Shown: positions 1 to 7,577, counted from the first letter of the stretch. The stretch is 64,000 nt of DNA from an uncultured Clostridia bacterium (GCA_934271265.1 CAKQRE010000005.1:39421-103420); one strand, 5' to 3'. Notes: generated by a model from the letters alone, not told the origin. Numbers and translations: made by a program.

Positions 1-25
1 GCGGAGAAAAGGAAAAAGGTAAAAG

Positions 26-65
26 AAAAACGCGGAAATCCGTTTTCGGAAGTTTCCGCGTTTTT
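26..65 (-). terminator. Intrinsic terminator downstream of cvpA
   Basis: A 13-bp perfect stem (AAAAACGCGGAAA at 26-38 pairing with 53-65) with A/T tracts on both sides. It lies 13 bp past the cvpA stop on the minus strand and would work in either direction. Confidence 0.85.
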
Positions 66-78
66 GTTTGCGTTTTTG

Positions 79-720
79 TTATGCGGCAGGTACGATGCCT
101 TTCAGGAAATCAAAAATTTCCTTGAAATAGGTTTTGATCTTATCCAGGTTGGCAACAATATACTTGTTGACAAGGCAACCGTCTTTTTCTACCTGTGTTG
201 TAAGGAAAGTGTCAAGGAACGACGCTTTGTCTCTCAGCGCGGTAATGATCAGCATAACGACCGTTACGATGAGAAGAACCCAGAAAAAACCGAGCGCGAC
301 GCCGAGGATCTTGTCGATCACGTTGACCACGGGGAGGGAAACAATGCATTCGAGAATGCGTTTTACGATCTTGAACAGAATGCCCGCAATGATCGAGATC
401 AGGATAAACAAAGCGGCCTTGAATATGTATTCCGACAAAAGCGCACCCTGCGTTTTGTTCGCCGCTGCCGCGGTGGATTCCAAAAACGAAAGATTAACGT
501 TTCCTAACGCGTCCCCCAACGAATCGACCCAGGAAGAGAAGAAGCTCACTTTTTCGTAAAGAAGATCGTAAATCGGTTTCAGAAGGAAGAAACCCGCGAT
601 GATCGCGAAAAAGAAGGACAGGATCCAGAGAATCTGCCGGGCGAAACCTTTAACAACCCCGTAAATTCCGAACACAAGTAATAACACGGCGACAACGATA
701 TCGATAATTGCGAAACTCAT
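79..720 (-). CDS. cvpA: CvpA family membrane protein
   Basis: This 213-residue protein matches the CvpA (colicin V production) family, whose bacterial role is still poorly defined and has been linked to envelope integrity. Four hydrophobic segments are visible, near residues 5-25, 29-50, 100-122 and 138-165, separated by a soluble loop at 55-95. The N-terminus (IDIVVAVLLLVFGIYGVVKG) is typical of the family. The ATG at 720 is preceded by GGAGG with a 5-base spacer. The gene is monocistronic, with its own promoter at 758-786 and a terminator at 26-65. Family assignment is firm; function is not. Confidence 0.88.
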   Translation of the reverse strand: MSFAIIDIVVAVLLLVFGIYGVVKGFARQILWILSFFFAIIAGFFLLKPIYDLLYEKVSFFSSWVDSLGDALGNVNLSFLESTAAAANKTQGALLSEYIFKAALFILISIIAGILFKIVKRILECIVSLPVVNVIDKILGVALGFFWVLLIVTVVMLIITALRDKASFLDTFLTTQVEKDGCLVNKYIVANLDKIKTYFKEIFDFLKGIVPAA

Positions 721-757
721 ATGAACCTCCGATTATTCTTAGGCTAAGACTATTATT

Positions 758-786
758 ATTTTATCATAAGTAAAGGGCTTTTGCAA
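758..786 (-). promoter_or_regulatory. SigA-type promoter of cvpA
   Basis: On the minus strand TTGCAA (781-786), a 17-bp spacer, then TAAAAT (758-763), about 40 bases upstream of the cvpA start. Confidence 0.65.
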
Positions 787-824
787 CTGTTTTTTCACAA
801 AATGATGACAAAGGAATCAAAAAA

Positions 825-1391
825 TTGAAAAATTTCGTTTTCGTACCCGATTCTCCGGATGAAAAACAGAATAAGGAAGGGATCGTTCGGGCGCTGTATT
901 CCGTTCTCGGCGGCGAGATCCCCGTGTTTGCCTGCATCGGTACGGACGCCGTTGCGGGGGACAGTATCGGCCCGCTAACGGGCAGTCTGCTCAAAAAGAA
1001 ACTGCGCGGGGCTTCCTATGTATACGGAACACTCGAAAACCCGATCACGGCGAAGGAATCCGACTCTCTTTCCGTGTTTCTGAACCACGTGCATCCGTAT
1101 GCAAAGGTGCTTGCCATAGACGCCGCGCTCGGCGAACGCTCGGAGATCGGAAAGATCCGTCTGACTGATCGCCCGCTGTTTCCCGGGCTCGGCGTGAGCA
1201 AAAATCTGATGCCGATAGGCTGTGCGAGTCTGATCGCCGTGATGGAAGAAAAACGGGCGAACGGATGCTCGTTTCTGCGTCTTGTGCGCTTTTCTAAAGT
1301 GTACGCCGTTGCGGAGTTTCTCTCCGGCGCTCTTTCCGCCTATGTGGAATCCGTTTTATCCGGTCGCCTGAGGTATGCCGCGCAAGAATAA
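825..1391 (+). CDS. yyaC: YyaC-like spore protein (DUF1256)
   Basis: This 188-residue protein fits the YyaC/DUF1256 family, which is related to the germination protease GPR and is found in endospore formers. Seen in the sequence: the conserved block CIGTDAVAGDSIGPLTG near residues 37-53, YGTLENPI soon after, and VLAIDAALG in the middle of the protein. The start is a TTG at 825, preceded by an AAAGGA site about 9 bases upstream; the two nearby ATGs at 802 and 805 are out of frame. The gene converges with secA, and the two share the hairpin at 1547-1580. Its presence is one of two sporulation markers here. A proteolytic role is inferred from the fold only. Confidence 0.85.
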   Translation: MKNFVFVPDSPDEKQNKEGIVRALYSVLGGEIPVFACIGTDAVAGDSIGPLTGSLLKKKLRGASYVYGTLENPITAKESDSLSVFLNHVHPYAKVLAIDAALGERSEIGKIRLTDRPLFPGLGVSKNLMPIGCASLIAVMEEKRANGCSFLRLVRFSKVYAVAEFLSGALSAYVESVLSGRLRYAAQE

Positions 1392-1441
1392 TACGAACCT
1401 TGCCAAAACGCCGCCATTTCCGTTCTTTTTGGTAAAAATAA

Positions 1442-1460
1442 GGATTTATCGACCTATAGG
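1442..1460 (-). repeat. Intergenic repeat, TATAAGTCGATTAA family (copy a)
   Basis: Read on the minus strand it is CCTATAGGTCGATAAATCC, a variant of the degenerate motif that recurs between genes across the window. It lies in the 212-bp space between the convergent yyaC and secA genes. Confidence 0.5.
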
Positions 1461-1520
1461 CGTGTTTTTTAATTGGAGACCATATAAATCCGACTGTTAG
1501 AAAGAAACTGTTAAAACCGG

Positions 1521-1550
1521 TCTATAAGGCGATAAATAAGCAATTTAAAA
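1521..1550 (+). repeat. Intergenic repeat, TATAAGTCGATTAA family (copy b)
   Basis: Contains CTATAAGGCGATAAATAAG followed by CAATTTAAAA, closely matching the copy at 26477-26506 (TATAAGGCGATAAATGAGC then AATTTTTAA). It runs straight into the terminator stem at 1547. Confidence 0.65.
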
Positions 1551-1580
1551 CGAACGGAAACATGCGCTTCCGTTCGTTTT
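1547..1580. terminator. Bidirectional terminator between yyaC and secA
   Basis: Perfect 13-bp stem (AAAACGAACGGAA at 1547-1559 with 1568-1580), 8-base loop, T-rich on the plus side and A/T-rich on the other. It serves two convergent genes. Confidence 0.85.
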
Positions 1581-1603
1581 CTTTTCGGGTTTTCCGCTCG
1601 GTT

Positions 1604-4294
1604 TTACTTACCGCAGCAGTTTTTGAATTTCTTGCCGCTTCCGCACGGGCAGGGATCGTTTCTTCCGATCGTCTGTGTGGAAACGATCGGTCCGGAAGAC
1701 GACGCGTCGCGGCTTCCGCCTGTTTCCACAAGGTCTTTCTTTTCTTCTTTTTGCGGAACTTTTCTGATCTCCGATTTCAAAAGGATATTCGTGACGTCGT
1801 TCTGGATGCTTTCCGTCATTTCCTCGAACATTTCGAGCCCTTCTTTCTTGTAAGCGATAACGGGGTCTTCGTTCGCATAGCCGCGGAGCGAGATCCCTCT
1901 CTTTAAACGATCCATCGCGTCGATATGGTCGATCCATTTCGTGTCGACGACCTTCAGGAAGACAAAGCGTTCGAATTCGTTGAAATCGATGCCGTCTTCC
2001 CGATAGGCGGCGATTTTTTCTTCGTAGCAGTCGATCACTTTCGCGATCGTTTCCTTTACGATATAGTCGTAATCCCATTTCGAAAGGATCTCGTCGGTGA
2101 TATAAGCGGTTTCCGCGGGCAATGCTTTTTCTTCGAGCGCGCGGTTCAGTTTATCTTTGTCCCAGCTCGAGGGTTCCTGACCTTTGTTTACGTTGGAGTT
2201 GATGATGTCCGTCACATAGTCGGGGATCAGGTTCAGTACGTCCTGATGAACGTTTTCTCCGCGAAGGACTTTCATTCTCTCTTCGTACATGACTTTACGC
2301 TGGGTATTCATCACGTCGTCGTACTGGATGATATGTTTACGGATGCCGAAGTTCTTGCCTTCGATCGTTCTCTGCGCGTTTTCGATGGAGCGGGAAAGCA
2401 TTTTCGATTGCAGGGGGGTGTCTTCGTCTACCTTGAAGGCGTTGTAAATTCCCTGAAGTCGTTCGCCGCCGAAGCGTTTTGCGAGATCGTCTTCCAGCGA
2501 GATAAAGAAGAGGGAAGAACCGGGGTCTCCCTGACGACCGGCACGGCCGCGGAGCTGATTGTCGATACGGCGGGATTCGTGGCGTTCGGTACCGATGATG
2601 TGCAGACCGCCGAGCGCAATGACTTCTTCTTTTTCCTTGTCGGTCACTTCGCTGTGTTTCTTTAAAAGCTCGCGGTAGCGTTCGCGCACGGCTTTTACTT
2701 CGTCGGAAACGTTCTGCACGTAAGAGGTCGCCGTTTCGATCGTCTCGTCGTCGATCCCCTCGTTTTTCAGATCTTGTTTCGCAAGATATTCGGGGTTACC
2801 GCCGAGCAGGATATCCGTTCCGCGCCCCGCCATGTTGGTGGCGATGGTCACGGCGCCGAGCTTGCCCGCCTGCGCGATGATCTCCGCTTCGCGCTTATGG
2901 TTCTTTGCGTTTAAGATATTGTGTTTGATCCTGTTTTTAAGCAACCAGCGGGAGATCTCTTCCGATTTTTCTACGGTGACGGTACCGACGAGAACGGGTT
3001 GTCCTTTTTCGTGGCGTTCGATGATCTCCTTGATGATGGCGCGCGTTTTCCCCGCGGCGGTGGAATAGATCACGTCGGGCAGATCTTTTCTCTGTACGGG
3101 TTTGTTGGTCGGGATCTCGAGAACGTCGAGTCCGTAAATGGTACGGAATTCTTCCTCTTCCGTCTTCGCGGTACCCGTCATACCGGAAAGTTTATTGTAA
3201 AGGCGGAAGTAATTCTGGAAAGTGATGGTCGCATACGTTTTGTTTTCGTTGCGGACGGTCACGTTTTCCTTCGCTTCGATCGCCTGGTGAAGTCCTTCGG
3301 AATATCTTCTGCCGATCATGAGACGACCGGTGAATTCGTCTACGATGACGATCTCGCCGTCGCTGACGATATAGTCGCTGTCTCTCTTGAAAATATAGTG
3401 CGCCTTCAGCGCTTGCTGAATGTGGTGGTTGAGGTCTGCGTTTTCGATATCGGCAAGGTTCTGAATGTTGAAGAACCGTTCCGCTTTCGCCGCGCCCTGT
3501 TCGGTGATCTGTACCGATTTCTCCTGAATGTCCACCGTGAAGTCTTCGTCGAGTTTCAGCGTTTTGACGAAACGGTTACAGTCGAGATACAGGGTAGAGG
3601 ATTTTTCGCCTTTGCCGGAAATGATGAGCGGCGTTCTCGCTTCGTCGATCAGGATGGAGTCTACTTCGTCGACGATGGCGAAGTTCAGCCCTCTTTGAAC
3701 CATGTCCGCAAGGCGGGTTTTCAGATTGTCTCTTAAGTAGTCGAATCCGAACTCGTTATTCGTGCCGTAGGTGATGTCGCAGGCATAAGCGGCGCGCTTC
3801 TGATCGTCCGTCATATCGTGAACGTTTACGCCGACGGTAAGCCCGAGGAATCTGTGGACTTTTCCCATCCATTCCGCGTCACGTTTGGCAAGGTAGTCGT
3901 TTACGGTGACGATATGCACGCCCTTTCCGGACAGCGCGTTAAGATAAGCGGGCAGGGTAGCCATCAGCGTTTTGCCTTCGCCCGTTTTCAGCTCCGCAAC
4001 GCGCCCCTGGTGCACGCAGATACCGCCCATCAGCTGAACGAGATAATGCCTCATGTTCAGTACGCGGAAAGACGCTTCTCTCACGACGGCAAATGCGTCG
4101 TTCAGAATATCTTCGAGGGTCTCCCCCTTGGCAAGGCGATCTTTCAGGATCGCGGTCTGCCCCTTCAGCTCCTCGTCGGTCATCTTCTCGTACTTGGAAG
4201 AGAGCGCCATGATCTTTTCCGCCTGACTGCGGATCCGTTTTAAACTGATTCTCGAATCGGTACTTAAAATATACCTGATAAGTCCCATAAACAC
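1604..4294 (-). CDS. secA: Preprotein translocase ATPase SecA
   Basis: SecA is the ATP-driven motor that pushes unfolded preproteins through SecYEG. At 896 residues it has full length. Visible landmarks are Walker A GEGKT (residues 105-109), the DEVD Walker B motif (209-212) followed by SILIDEARTP, the helicase block TNMAGRGTDI in the second nucleotide-binding domain, the RGRAGRQGDPG motif, and a C-terminal zinc site CPCGSGKKFKNCC. The C-terminal linker (KEEKKDLVETGGSRDAS) is poorly conserved, as usual. Two ATGs are possible (4294 and 4288); the first has GGAG 8 bases upstream and is preferred. It is monocistronic with its own promoter at 4372-4400. Confidence 0.97.
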   Translation of the reverse strand: MFMGLIRYILSTDSRISLKRIRSQAEKIMALSSKYEKMTDEELKGQTAILKDRLAKGETLEDILNDAFAVVREASFRVLNMRHYLVQLMGGICVHQGRVAELKTGEGKTLMATLPAYLNALSGKGVHIVTVNDYLAKRDAEWMGKVHRFLGLTVGVNVHDMTDDQKRAAYACDITYGTNNEFGFDYLRDNLKTRLADMVQRGLNFAIVDEVDSILIDEARTPLIISGKGEKSSTLYLDCNRFVKTLKLDEDFTVDIQEKSVQITEQGAAKAERFFNIQNLADIENADLNHHIQQALKAHYIFKRDSDYIVSDGEIVIVDEFTGRLMIGRRYSEGLHQAIEAKENVTVRNENKTYATITFQNYFRLYNKLSGMTGTAKTEEEEFRTIYGLDVLEIPTNKPVQRKDLPDVIYSTAAGKTRAIIKEIIERHEKGQPVLVGTVTVEKSEEISRWLLKNRIKHNILNAKNHKREAEIIAQAGKLGAVTIATNMAGRGTDILLGGNPEYLAKQDLKNEGIDDETIETATSYVQNVSDEVKAVRERYRELLKKHSEVTDKEKEEVIALGGLHIIGTERHESRRIDNQLRGRAGRQGDPGSSLFFISLEDDLAKRFGGERLQGIYNAFKVDEDTPLQSKMLSRSIENAQRTIEGKNFGIRKHIIQYDDVMNTQRKVMYEERMKVLRGENVHQDVLNLIPDYVTDIINSNVNKGQEPSSWDKDKLNRALEEKALPAETAYITDEILSKWDYDYIVKETIAKVIDCYEEKIAAYREDGIDFNEFERFVFLKVVDTKWIDHIDAMDRLKRGISLRGYANEDPVIAYKKEGLEMFEEMTESIQNDVTNILLKSEIRKVPQKEEKKDLVETGGSRDASSSGPIVSTQTIGRNDPCPCGSGKKFKNCCGK

Positions 4295-4371
4295 AACTCC
4301 GTAACGGTTCGGGGAAGGGTGTTTTCTTTGTGAGAAGCCGCCGTTTCCGCCAAACTAAAATTCTGCTTATT

Positions 4372-4400
4372 ATTTTACTATATTTATAGGGAATTTACAA
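4372..4400 (-). promoter_or_regulatory. SigA-type promoter of secA
   Basis: Minus strand TTGTAA (4395-4400), 17-bp spacer, TAAAAT (4372-4377), about 80 bases upstream of the secA start. Confidence 0.6.
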
Positions 4401-4604
4401 TGCATTCTGTGTGATATTTCGGTAAAATAATTGGAAAACCTTAACCCGGATCCGTTTATCGCCGCATTTCTCCCTTTTTCGCCCGGAAAGTGCGTTCCCT
4501 TTTTCTGTCGGGGAAAGCGATTTTTTCGGGAAGCGGGATGCCGGAAAAGCGGGAAAAGGGTCCGTCAGGCGCATAAAACGCAAAAAAACCGGCATGCTTA
4601 CGGT

Positions 4605-4727
4605 GTGAACAAAGACAGACTGACAGAGCTGAGAAAAGAGCTCGGAAACGCGCTTCCGTCCGAGGTCGGGAACTACCTCGAAGAGGTCTTTCTCCTATTG
4701 CGGATGCGGGAAGAACGAAAAAAATAA
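4605..4727 (+). CDS. Possible 40-residue small protein
   Basis: A GTG-initiated frame gives a hydrophilic, helix-prone peptide (NKDRLTELRKELGNALPSEV onward, ending LLRMREERKK). Codon use resembles neighbouring genes and the stop abuts the hairpin at 4731-4760. Against it, there is no convincing ribosome-binding site, and the frame continues upstream only to a TTG at 4431 with implausible sequence. The rest of 4401-4922 has no other gene; it holds this frame, a terminator and two repeat copies. Treat as a guess. Confidence 0.25.
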   Translation: MNKDRLTELRKELGNALPSEVGNYLEEVFLLLRMREERKK

Positions 4728-4730
4728 AAA

Positions 4731-4760
4731 TTCCCGGGAAAGAAGGGACTTTCCCGGGAA
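4731..4760 (-). terminator. Intrinsic terminator, minus-strand oriented
   Basis: 12-bp perfect stem (TTCCCGGGAAAG with CTTTCCCGGGAA) and a 6-base loop. On the minus strand it is followed by TTTTTATTTTTTT, so it most likely ends the HAD gene transcript and insulates secA. Confidence 0.75.
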
Positions 4761-4803
4761 CGATCGCTTTTTGCAGGCGTGTCCGATGGTATTGCAAAAA
4801 TGC

Positions 4804-4833
4804 CGTTAATCGCGCTACAGCCCCCTTTATTTT
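4804..4833 (-). repeat. Intergenic repeat, TATAAGTCGATTAA family (copy c1)
   Basis: Minus strand core CTGTAGCGCGATTAACGG. It is a neighbour of copy c2 75 bp away; both contain GCGATTAAC. Confidence 0.45.
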
Positions 4834-4880
4834 CGTGTGATTGAGTAAGGACGCATGGCGGCGCTGATCAAAAATACCTT

Positions 4881-4910
4881 GTTAATCGCGTTATAGGGCA
4901 GTATTTTATA
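4881..4910 (-). repeat. Intergenic repeat, TATAAGTCGATTAA family (copy c2)
   Basis: Minus strand core CCCTATAACGCGATTAAC, immediately downstream of the HAD gene stop. Confidence 0.5.
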
Positions 4911-4922
4911 TTTTTGAGATCA

Positions 4923-5717
4923 TTACAGCCCGAACGAGCGGATCGCCTCCGCTACGCCGTTTTCTTCTTTCGTCGTTACGAAATCGACAAGGTCTTTCAC
5001 CCCTTGCGGCGCGTGTCCGATCGCTACGGAGTGCGCTGCGTAGCGAAGCATGGGGGAATCGTTGAAACTGTCTCCGAAAGCGTAGGTGTTTTCGTGCGGG
5101 ATGCGGAAACGTTCCTCCGCAAAGCGGATCATCCTGTCTTTTCCGAATCCGTGTACGAGACATTCGGTGTAAGCGGGAAAATCGATCACGTCGAAATAAC
5201 GGGAGAGGATTTCCTTAGCTTCCGGCGGGAAGGGGATCGCGTTTCCGGATCCGTCGAATCGTTTCAGAACGGAAAGTTTCGATACGGGTCGTTCGGTGCG
5301 GTCGAGCATGTCCTTTCCTTCTACGAATTCCGCCCCTGCCATGCCGAGCTTTTTTCCGTTGATAAAGGAATCGCGGCAGAGGGATTGCAGATAATTCCTC
5401 TTGACGCCTTCGTATACGGTATCGAGCCCGAATCGTTCGGTGACCTCGACCGCAAGGGCGATTTCTTCTTCGGTGAGATCCCGGCGGAATAAAAATTCGC
5501 CGTTTTGCACCGCGACGCATCCGCCGCAGAAAAGTGCGGTAAAGGGGATCTGCGCGATCTCCTTTTGCGGGAGATTTCCCGTCGCACGGCCGGTATTCAG
5601 AAACAGCATGATTCCTTTTTCCGCCAGACGGCGAAGTTCTTTCAAAGTTTCTTCTCCGTATCTGCCGAACCAGAGGGTGCCGTCAAAATCAAAAAACATT
5701 CCGATATTTTCTTTCAT
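4923..5717 (-). CDS. HAD superfamily Cof-type phosphatase
   Basis: Likely a cytoplasmic sugar-phosphate or cofactor phosphatase of the Cof/YbiV (HAD IIB) group. Motif I is DFDGTLW near the N-terminus, motif II is seen as LFLNTGR, the motif III lysine probably lies in GKDRMIRFAEE, and motif IV is GDSFNDSPML followed by AIGHAP. A cap domain of about 110 residues sits between motifs II and III, as in class C2 caps. The frame extends to 5783, but I chose the ATG at 5717 (264 residues): a TTGACA-17-TATGAT promoter ends only about 9 bases before it, so the mRNA should be nearly leaderless. No Shine-Dalgarno is visible. The substrate cannot be read from sequence. Confidence 0.85.
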   Translation of the reverse strand: MKENIGMFFDFDGTLWFGRYGEETLKELRRLAEKGIMLFLNTGRATGNLPQKEIAQIPFTALFCGGCVAVQNGEFLFRRDLTEEEIALAVEVTERFGLDTVYEGVKRNYLQSLCRDSFINGKKLGMAGAEFVEGKDMLDRTERPVSKLSVLKRFDGSGNAIPFPPEAKEILSRYFDVIDFPAYTECLVHGFGKDRMIRFAEERFRIPHENTYAFGDSFNDSPMLRYAAHSVAIGHAPQGVKDLVDFVTTKEENGVAEAIRSFGL

Positions 5718-5725
5718 GATAAACA

Positions 5726-5756
5726 TATCATATAAAATTATAGGGGAAATGTCAAA
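5726..5756 (-). promoter_or_regulatory. Promoter of HAD gene, near-leaderless
   Basis: Minus strand TTGACA, 17-bp spacer and TATGAT lie immediately upstream of the chosen ATG, leaving only 2-3 bases of 5' leader. Coordinates are within a base or two. Confidence 0.55.
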
Positions 5757-5824
5757 CCGAAAGAGAGGAATAAAACTTTGCAAAAAGAAATAATAATTTT
5801 TTTAACTTTTTTTTGAAAAACCTC

Positions 5825-5853
5825 TTGACAAATCGAAAACAAGGTGCTATAAT
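5825..5853 (+). promoter_or_regulatory. SigA promoter of hsp20
   Basis: Consensus TTGACA (5825-5830), 17-bp spacer, consensus TATAAT (5848-5853). A perfect-consensus promoter suggests strong expression held down by a repressor. Confidence 0.85.
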
Positions 5854-5872
5854 ATTGGCAGACAAACGGAAA

Positions 5873-5905
5873 GAGTGCTAACAAACAGATACTGATAGTG
5901 CTAAC
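5873..5905 (+). promoter_or_regulatory. Direct repeat of CIRCE-like half-sites
   Basis: GAGTGCTAAC (5873-5882) and TAGTGCTAAC (5896-5905) start 23 bp apart, just after the transcription start. The HrcA operator CIRCE is TTAGCACTC-N9-GAGTGCTAA; here the same half-site appears twice in direct orientation rather than inverted. A heat-shock repressor site is inferred. Confidence 0.6.
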
Positions 5906-5955
5906 ACCGTAAGTCGGAACGAAATTTAAAAAATATAAAAAAGGAGATCAATATT

Positions 5956-6384
5956 ATGAACGGATATCTTGTAAGAAGCAATAAAAACAACGGAGTGCTC
6001 GACGCCTTTGACGACGCTTTCGATTCTTTCTTCAAACCCATGTTTTACGAAGAGAAATTCAATAAAATGAAAACGGATATCAAAGAAAGAGAAAATGAAT
6101 ACGTGATGGATATCGAGATCCCCGGTTTCGATAAAAACGATATTTCCCTTTCGCTGGAAAACGGTTACCTGACCGTATCCGTCAACAGAAAGGAAGAGGA
6201 TAAAGAAGGTAAAAAAGAAAACTATCTGAGAAGAGAAAGAAGCTACTCGATGTCGAGATCGTACTATGTAGGCAGCGTGAAGGAAACCGATATCAAGGCG
6301 AAGTACGAAAACGGCTTGCTTCAGGTGTTTATTCCGAAAGAAGTCGAAAAACAGCCTGCTTCGCATGCGATCACGATCGAATAA
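5956..6384 (+). CDS. Hsp20 small heat-shock protein
   Basis: ATP-independent holdase chaperone of the alpha-crystallin family, 142 residues. The alpha-crystallin domain spans about residues 36-135 and includes EYVMDIEIPGFDKNDISLSL and the family signature region ending KYENGLLQVFIPK. The C-terminal ITIE fits the IXI/V anchoring motif. AAGGAG lies upstream of the ATG. The gene stands alone between a consensus promoter with CIRCE-like half-sites and a terminator at 6428-6470, so heat-inducible single-gene expression is likely. Confidence 0.93.
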   Translation: MNGYLVRSNKNNGVLDAFDDAFDSFFKPMFYEEKFNKMKTDIKERENEYVMDIEIPGFDKNDISLSLENGYLTVSVNRKEEDKEGKKENYLRRERSYSMSRSYYVGSVKETDIKAKYENGLLQVFIPKEVEKQPASHAITIE

Positions 6385-6427
6385 CGATCGGAACGCCGGT
6401 TTTTTCCGGCGAAAAACAGAAAACGTC

Positions 6428-6470
6428 AAAAGCCCTGCGGACGAATTTGTCCGCAGGACTTTTGTTTTTT
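6428..6470 (+). terminator. Terminator of hsp20
   Basis: 15-base arms (6428-6442 with 6449-6463, one internal mismatch), 6-base loop, then a run of six T. Confidence 0.88.
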
Positions 6471-6495
6471 CGGATATTGAGCCTACGTGATACGG

Positions 6496-6525
6496 TTTAC
6501 AACGGGCATGCTTTTATGATAAAAT
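6496..6525 (+). promoter_or_regulatory. Promoter of TIGR04076-like gene
   Basis: TTTACA (6496-6501), 18-bp spacer, TAAAAT (6520-6525), 30 bases before the start codon. Confidence 0.5.
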
Positions 6526-6554
6526 AGAAATATCGGAAACAATCGGAGGAGAAA

Positions 6555-6926
6555 ATGAAGAAGTGGTATCGCGAAGAATACCGTTTTGAAGTAGAGGTGA
6601 TCGGATATCTGCGGGGAAACGGATGTGAAAACTATTGCCGTAACGGAGAAGAGCCGGGCGATCGTTACGAATGCACTTACGGTTGTCCTGTAAATAAAGA
6701 CGGACAGGGGATTTGTTCGAAAACGATGACGATTCTTTTCCCGTTGATGGAGGCGGTGCGCGCCGGCGGCGATCTGACGAACGTCGGCGGAGACGGGAGA
6801 TATACCAAAACGGTTGTTTGCCCCGACGGGTGCGTGATATTCCGACTTGTCGCGACGCCTCTCGGAAACGAAAATTTTTTCAAAGGGAGATTCTTTGAAT
6901 CTTCCGGCAACGGCGAAGAGAAGTAA
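6555..6926 (+). CDS. TIGR04076-like cysteine-containing protein
   Basis: A 123-residue cytoplasmic protein of unknown function. The core GICSKTMTILFPLMEAVRAGGD followed about 20 residues later by VVCPDGCVIFRL matches my memory of the TIGR04076 family (GxCP..h..hyPhh.alr.GGd ... v.CPD), which is common in anaerobes. There are seven cysteines, several grouped (CENYC, CTYGC), suggesting metal or redox chemistry, but no enzyme motif is recognisable. CGGAGGAG precedes the ATG. It is a single-gene unit with promoter 6496-6525 and terminator 7001-7029. Confidence 0.7.
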   Translation: MKKWYREEYRFEVEVIGYLRGNGCENYCRNGEEPGDRYECTYGCPVNKDGQGICSKTMTILFPLMEAVRAGGDLTNVGGDGRYTKTVVCPDGCVIFRLVATPLGNENFFKGRFFESSGNGEEK

Positions 6927-6945
6927 ATAAAAATATAGACAGAAT

Positions 6946-6998
6946 AGTTAGTAACTACGAATACTAAGCCTATAAGTCGATTAATGCAGAATTTAATT
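6946..6998 (+). repeat. Intergenic repeat, long form (copy d)
   Basis: Carries both halves of the family: AGTAACTACGAATACTAAG (as in copies f and j) followed by CCTATAAGTCGATTAATGC (as in copies b, h, i, l). Confidence 0.65.
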
Positions 6999-7000
6999 TC

Positions 7001-7029
7001 AAAAAGCATCGGGTTTCCGGTGCTTTTTT
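7001..7029 (+). terminator. Terminator of TIGR04076-like gene
   Basis: AAAAAGCAtCGG pairs with CCGgTGCTTTTT across a short loop and ends in TTTTTT. Confidence 0.8.
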
Positions 7030-7078
7030 GAAAATGGCTACGGGACAAGGTATCGTTTGTGCGACAAATAACGACACC

Positions 7079-7121
7079 GCATTCCTCAGGTTCTTCGCGG
7101 GCAGGGGCGGAATCGGAATGG
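7079..7121. repeat. Small hairpin repeat R0 (decayed copy)
   Basis: CATTCC...GGAATG flanks around TTCTTCGCGGGCAGGGG, related to R2 (TTCTTCGCGGGCAGGG) but lacking the CTCAGGATGAC half. Confidence 0.45.
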
Positions 7122-7133
7122 TAAGGAAAAAGC

Positions 7134-7197
7134 ATGCCATTCTCAGATCCTTCGCAAGCCGGGCAAGAAGCATGGCTCAGGATGACGAGAATGGCAT
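7134..7197. repeat. Small hairpin repeat R1
   Basis: A 64-bp element with perfect 11-bp inverted ends (ATGCCATTCTC / GAGAATGGCAT). Between them is the family core AGATCCTTCGC ... GGCTCAGGATGAC. No protein is encoded. The stretch 7030-7577 has no credible gene and is made mostly of such elements. Confidence 0.75.
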
Positions 7198-7225
7198 AGG
7201 AAGTTTAAATTCAATGGAAATAAAT

Positions 7226-7300
7226 ATGCCTTGAGACCCTTCAGCGGCAGGGCAGGTGGCAGGCTCAGGATGCCAAGCCTATTATATTCTTTTAAGGCGT
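7226..7300. repeat. Small hairpin repeat R4 (degenerate)
   Basis: Core GAGACCCTTCAGC ... GGCTCAGGATGCC with imperfect inverted flanks (GCCTTG / CCAAGC). It is a diverged family member. Confidence 0.5.
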
Positions 7301-7305
7301 TACGA

Positions 7306-7378
7306 AAACCATATTATTTTGTCATCCTGACCCCACAATAATACCCTGCCGGGGAAGGATCTCAAAATAATATGGTTT
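7306..7378. repeat. Small hairpin repeat R3
   Basis: Perfect 16-bp inverted ends (AAACCATATTATTTTG at 7306-7321 and its complement at 7363-7378) enclose the core TCATCCTGACCCC ... GGGGAAGGATCT, in the opposite orientation to R1 and R2. The end sequence is unrelated to that of R1 or R2. Confidence 0.78.
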
Positions 7379-7443
7379 GGGTTATGCTTTGTCATTTAAA
7401 GATCGTCTCTTTCTTTGAGACAAACTGTTTGGTAAAATAAAAC

Positions 7444-7503
7444 TTCATTCTCAGATTCTTCGCGGGCAGGGTTTCGGGTTTGGCTCAGGATGACGAGAAT
7501 GAA
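7444..7503. repeat. Small hairpin repeat R2
   Basis: 60-bp element with 9-bp inverted ends (TTCATTCTC / GAGAATGAA) around AGATTCTTCGCGGGCAGGG ... GGCTCAGGATGAC. Confidence 0.72.
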
Positions 7504-7577
7504 ATTTTAATTTTGTCCGAACGGCGGGATGACGGGGCAAACCGTGTTGATCGCGGTATTTATCGTGAAACCGTTCC

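Noticed and set aside
7028..7234. 68-codon frame across the hairpin repeats
   Set aside because: It runs through R0 and R1, whose sequence is set by inverted repeats; the peptide is basic and low in information.
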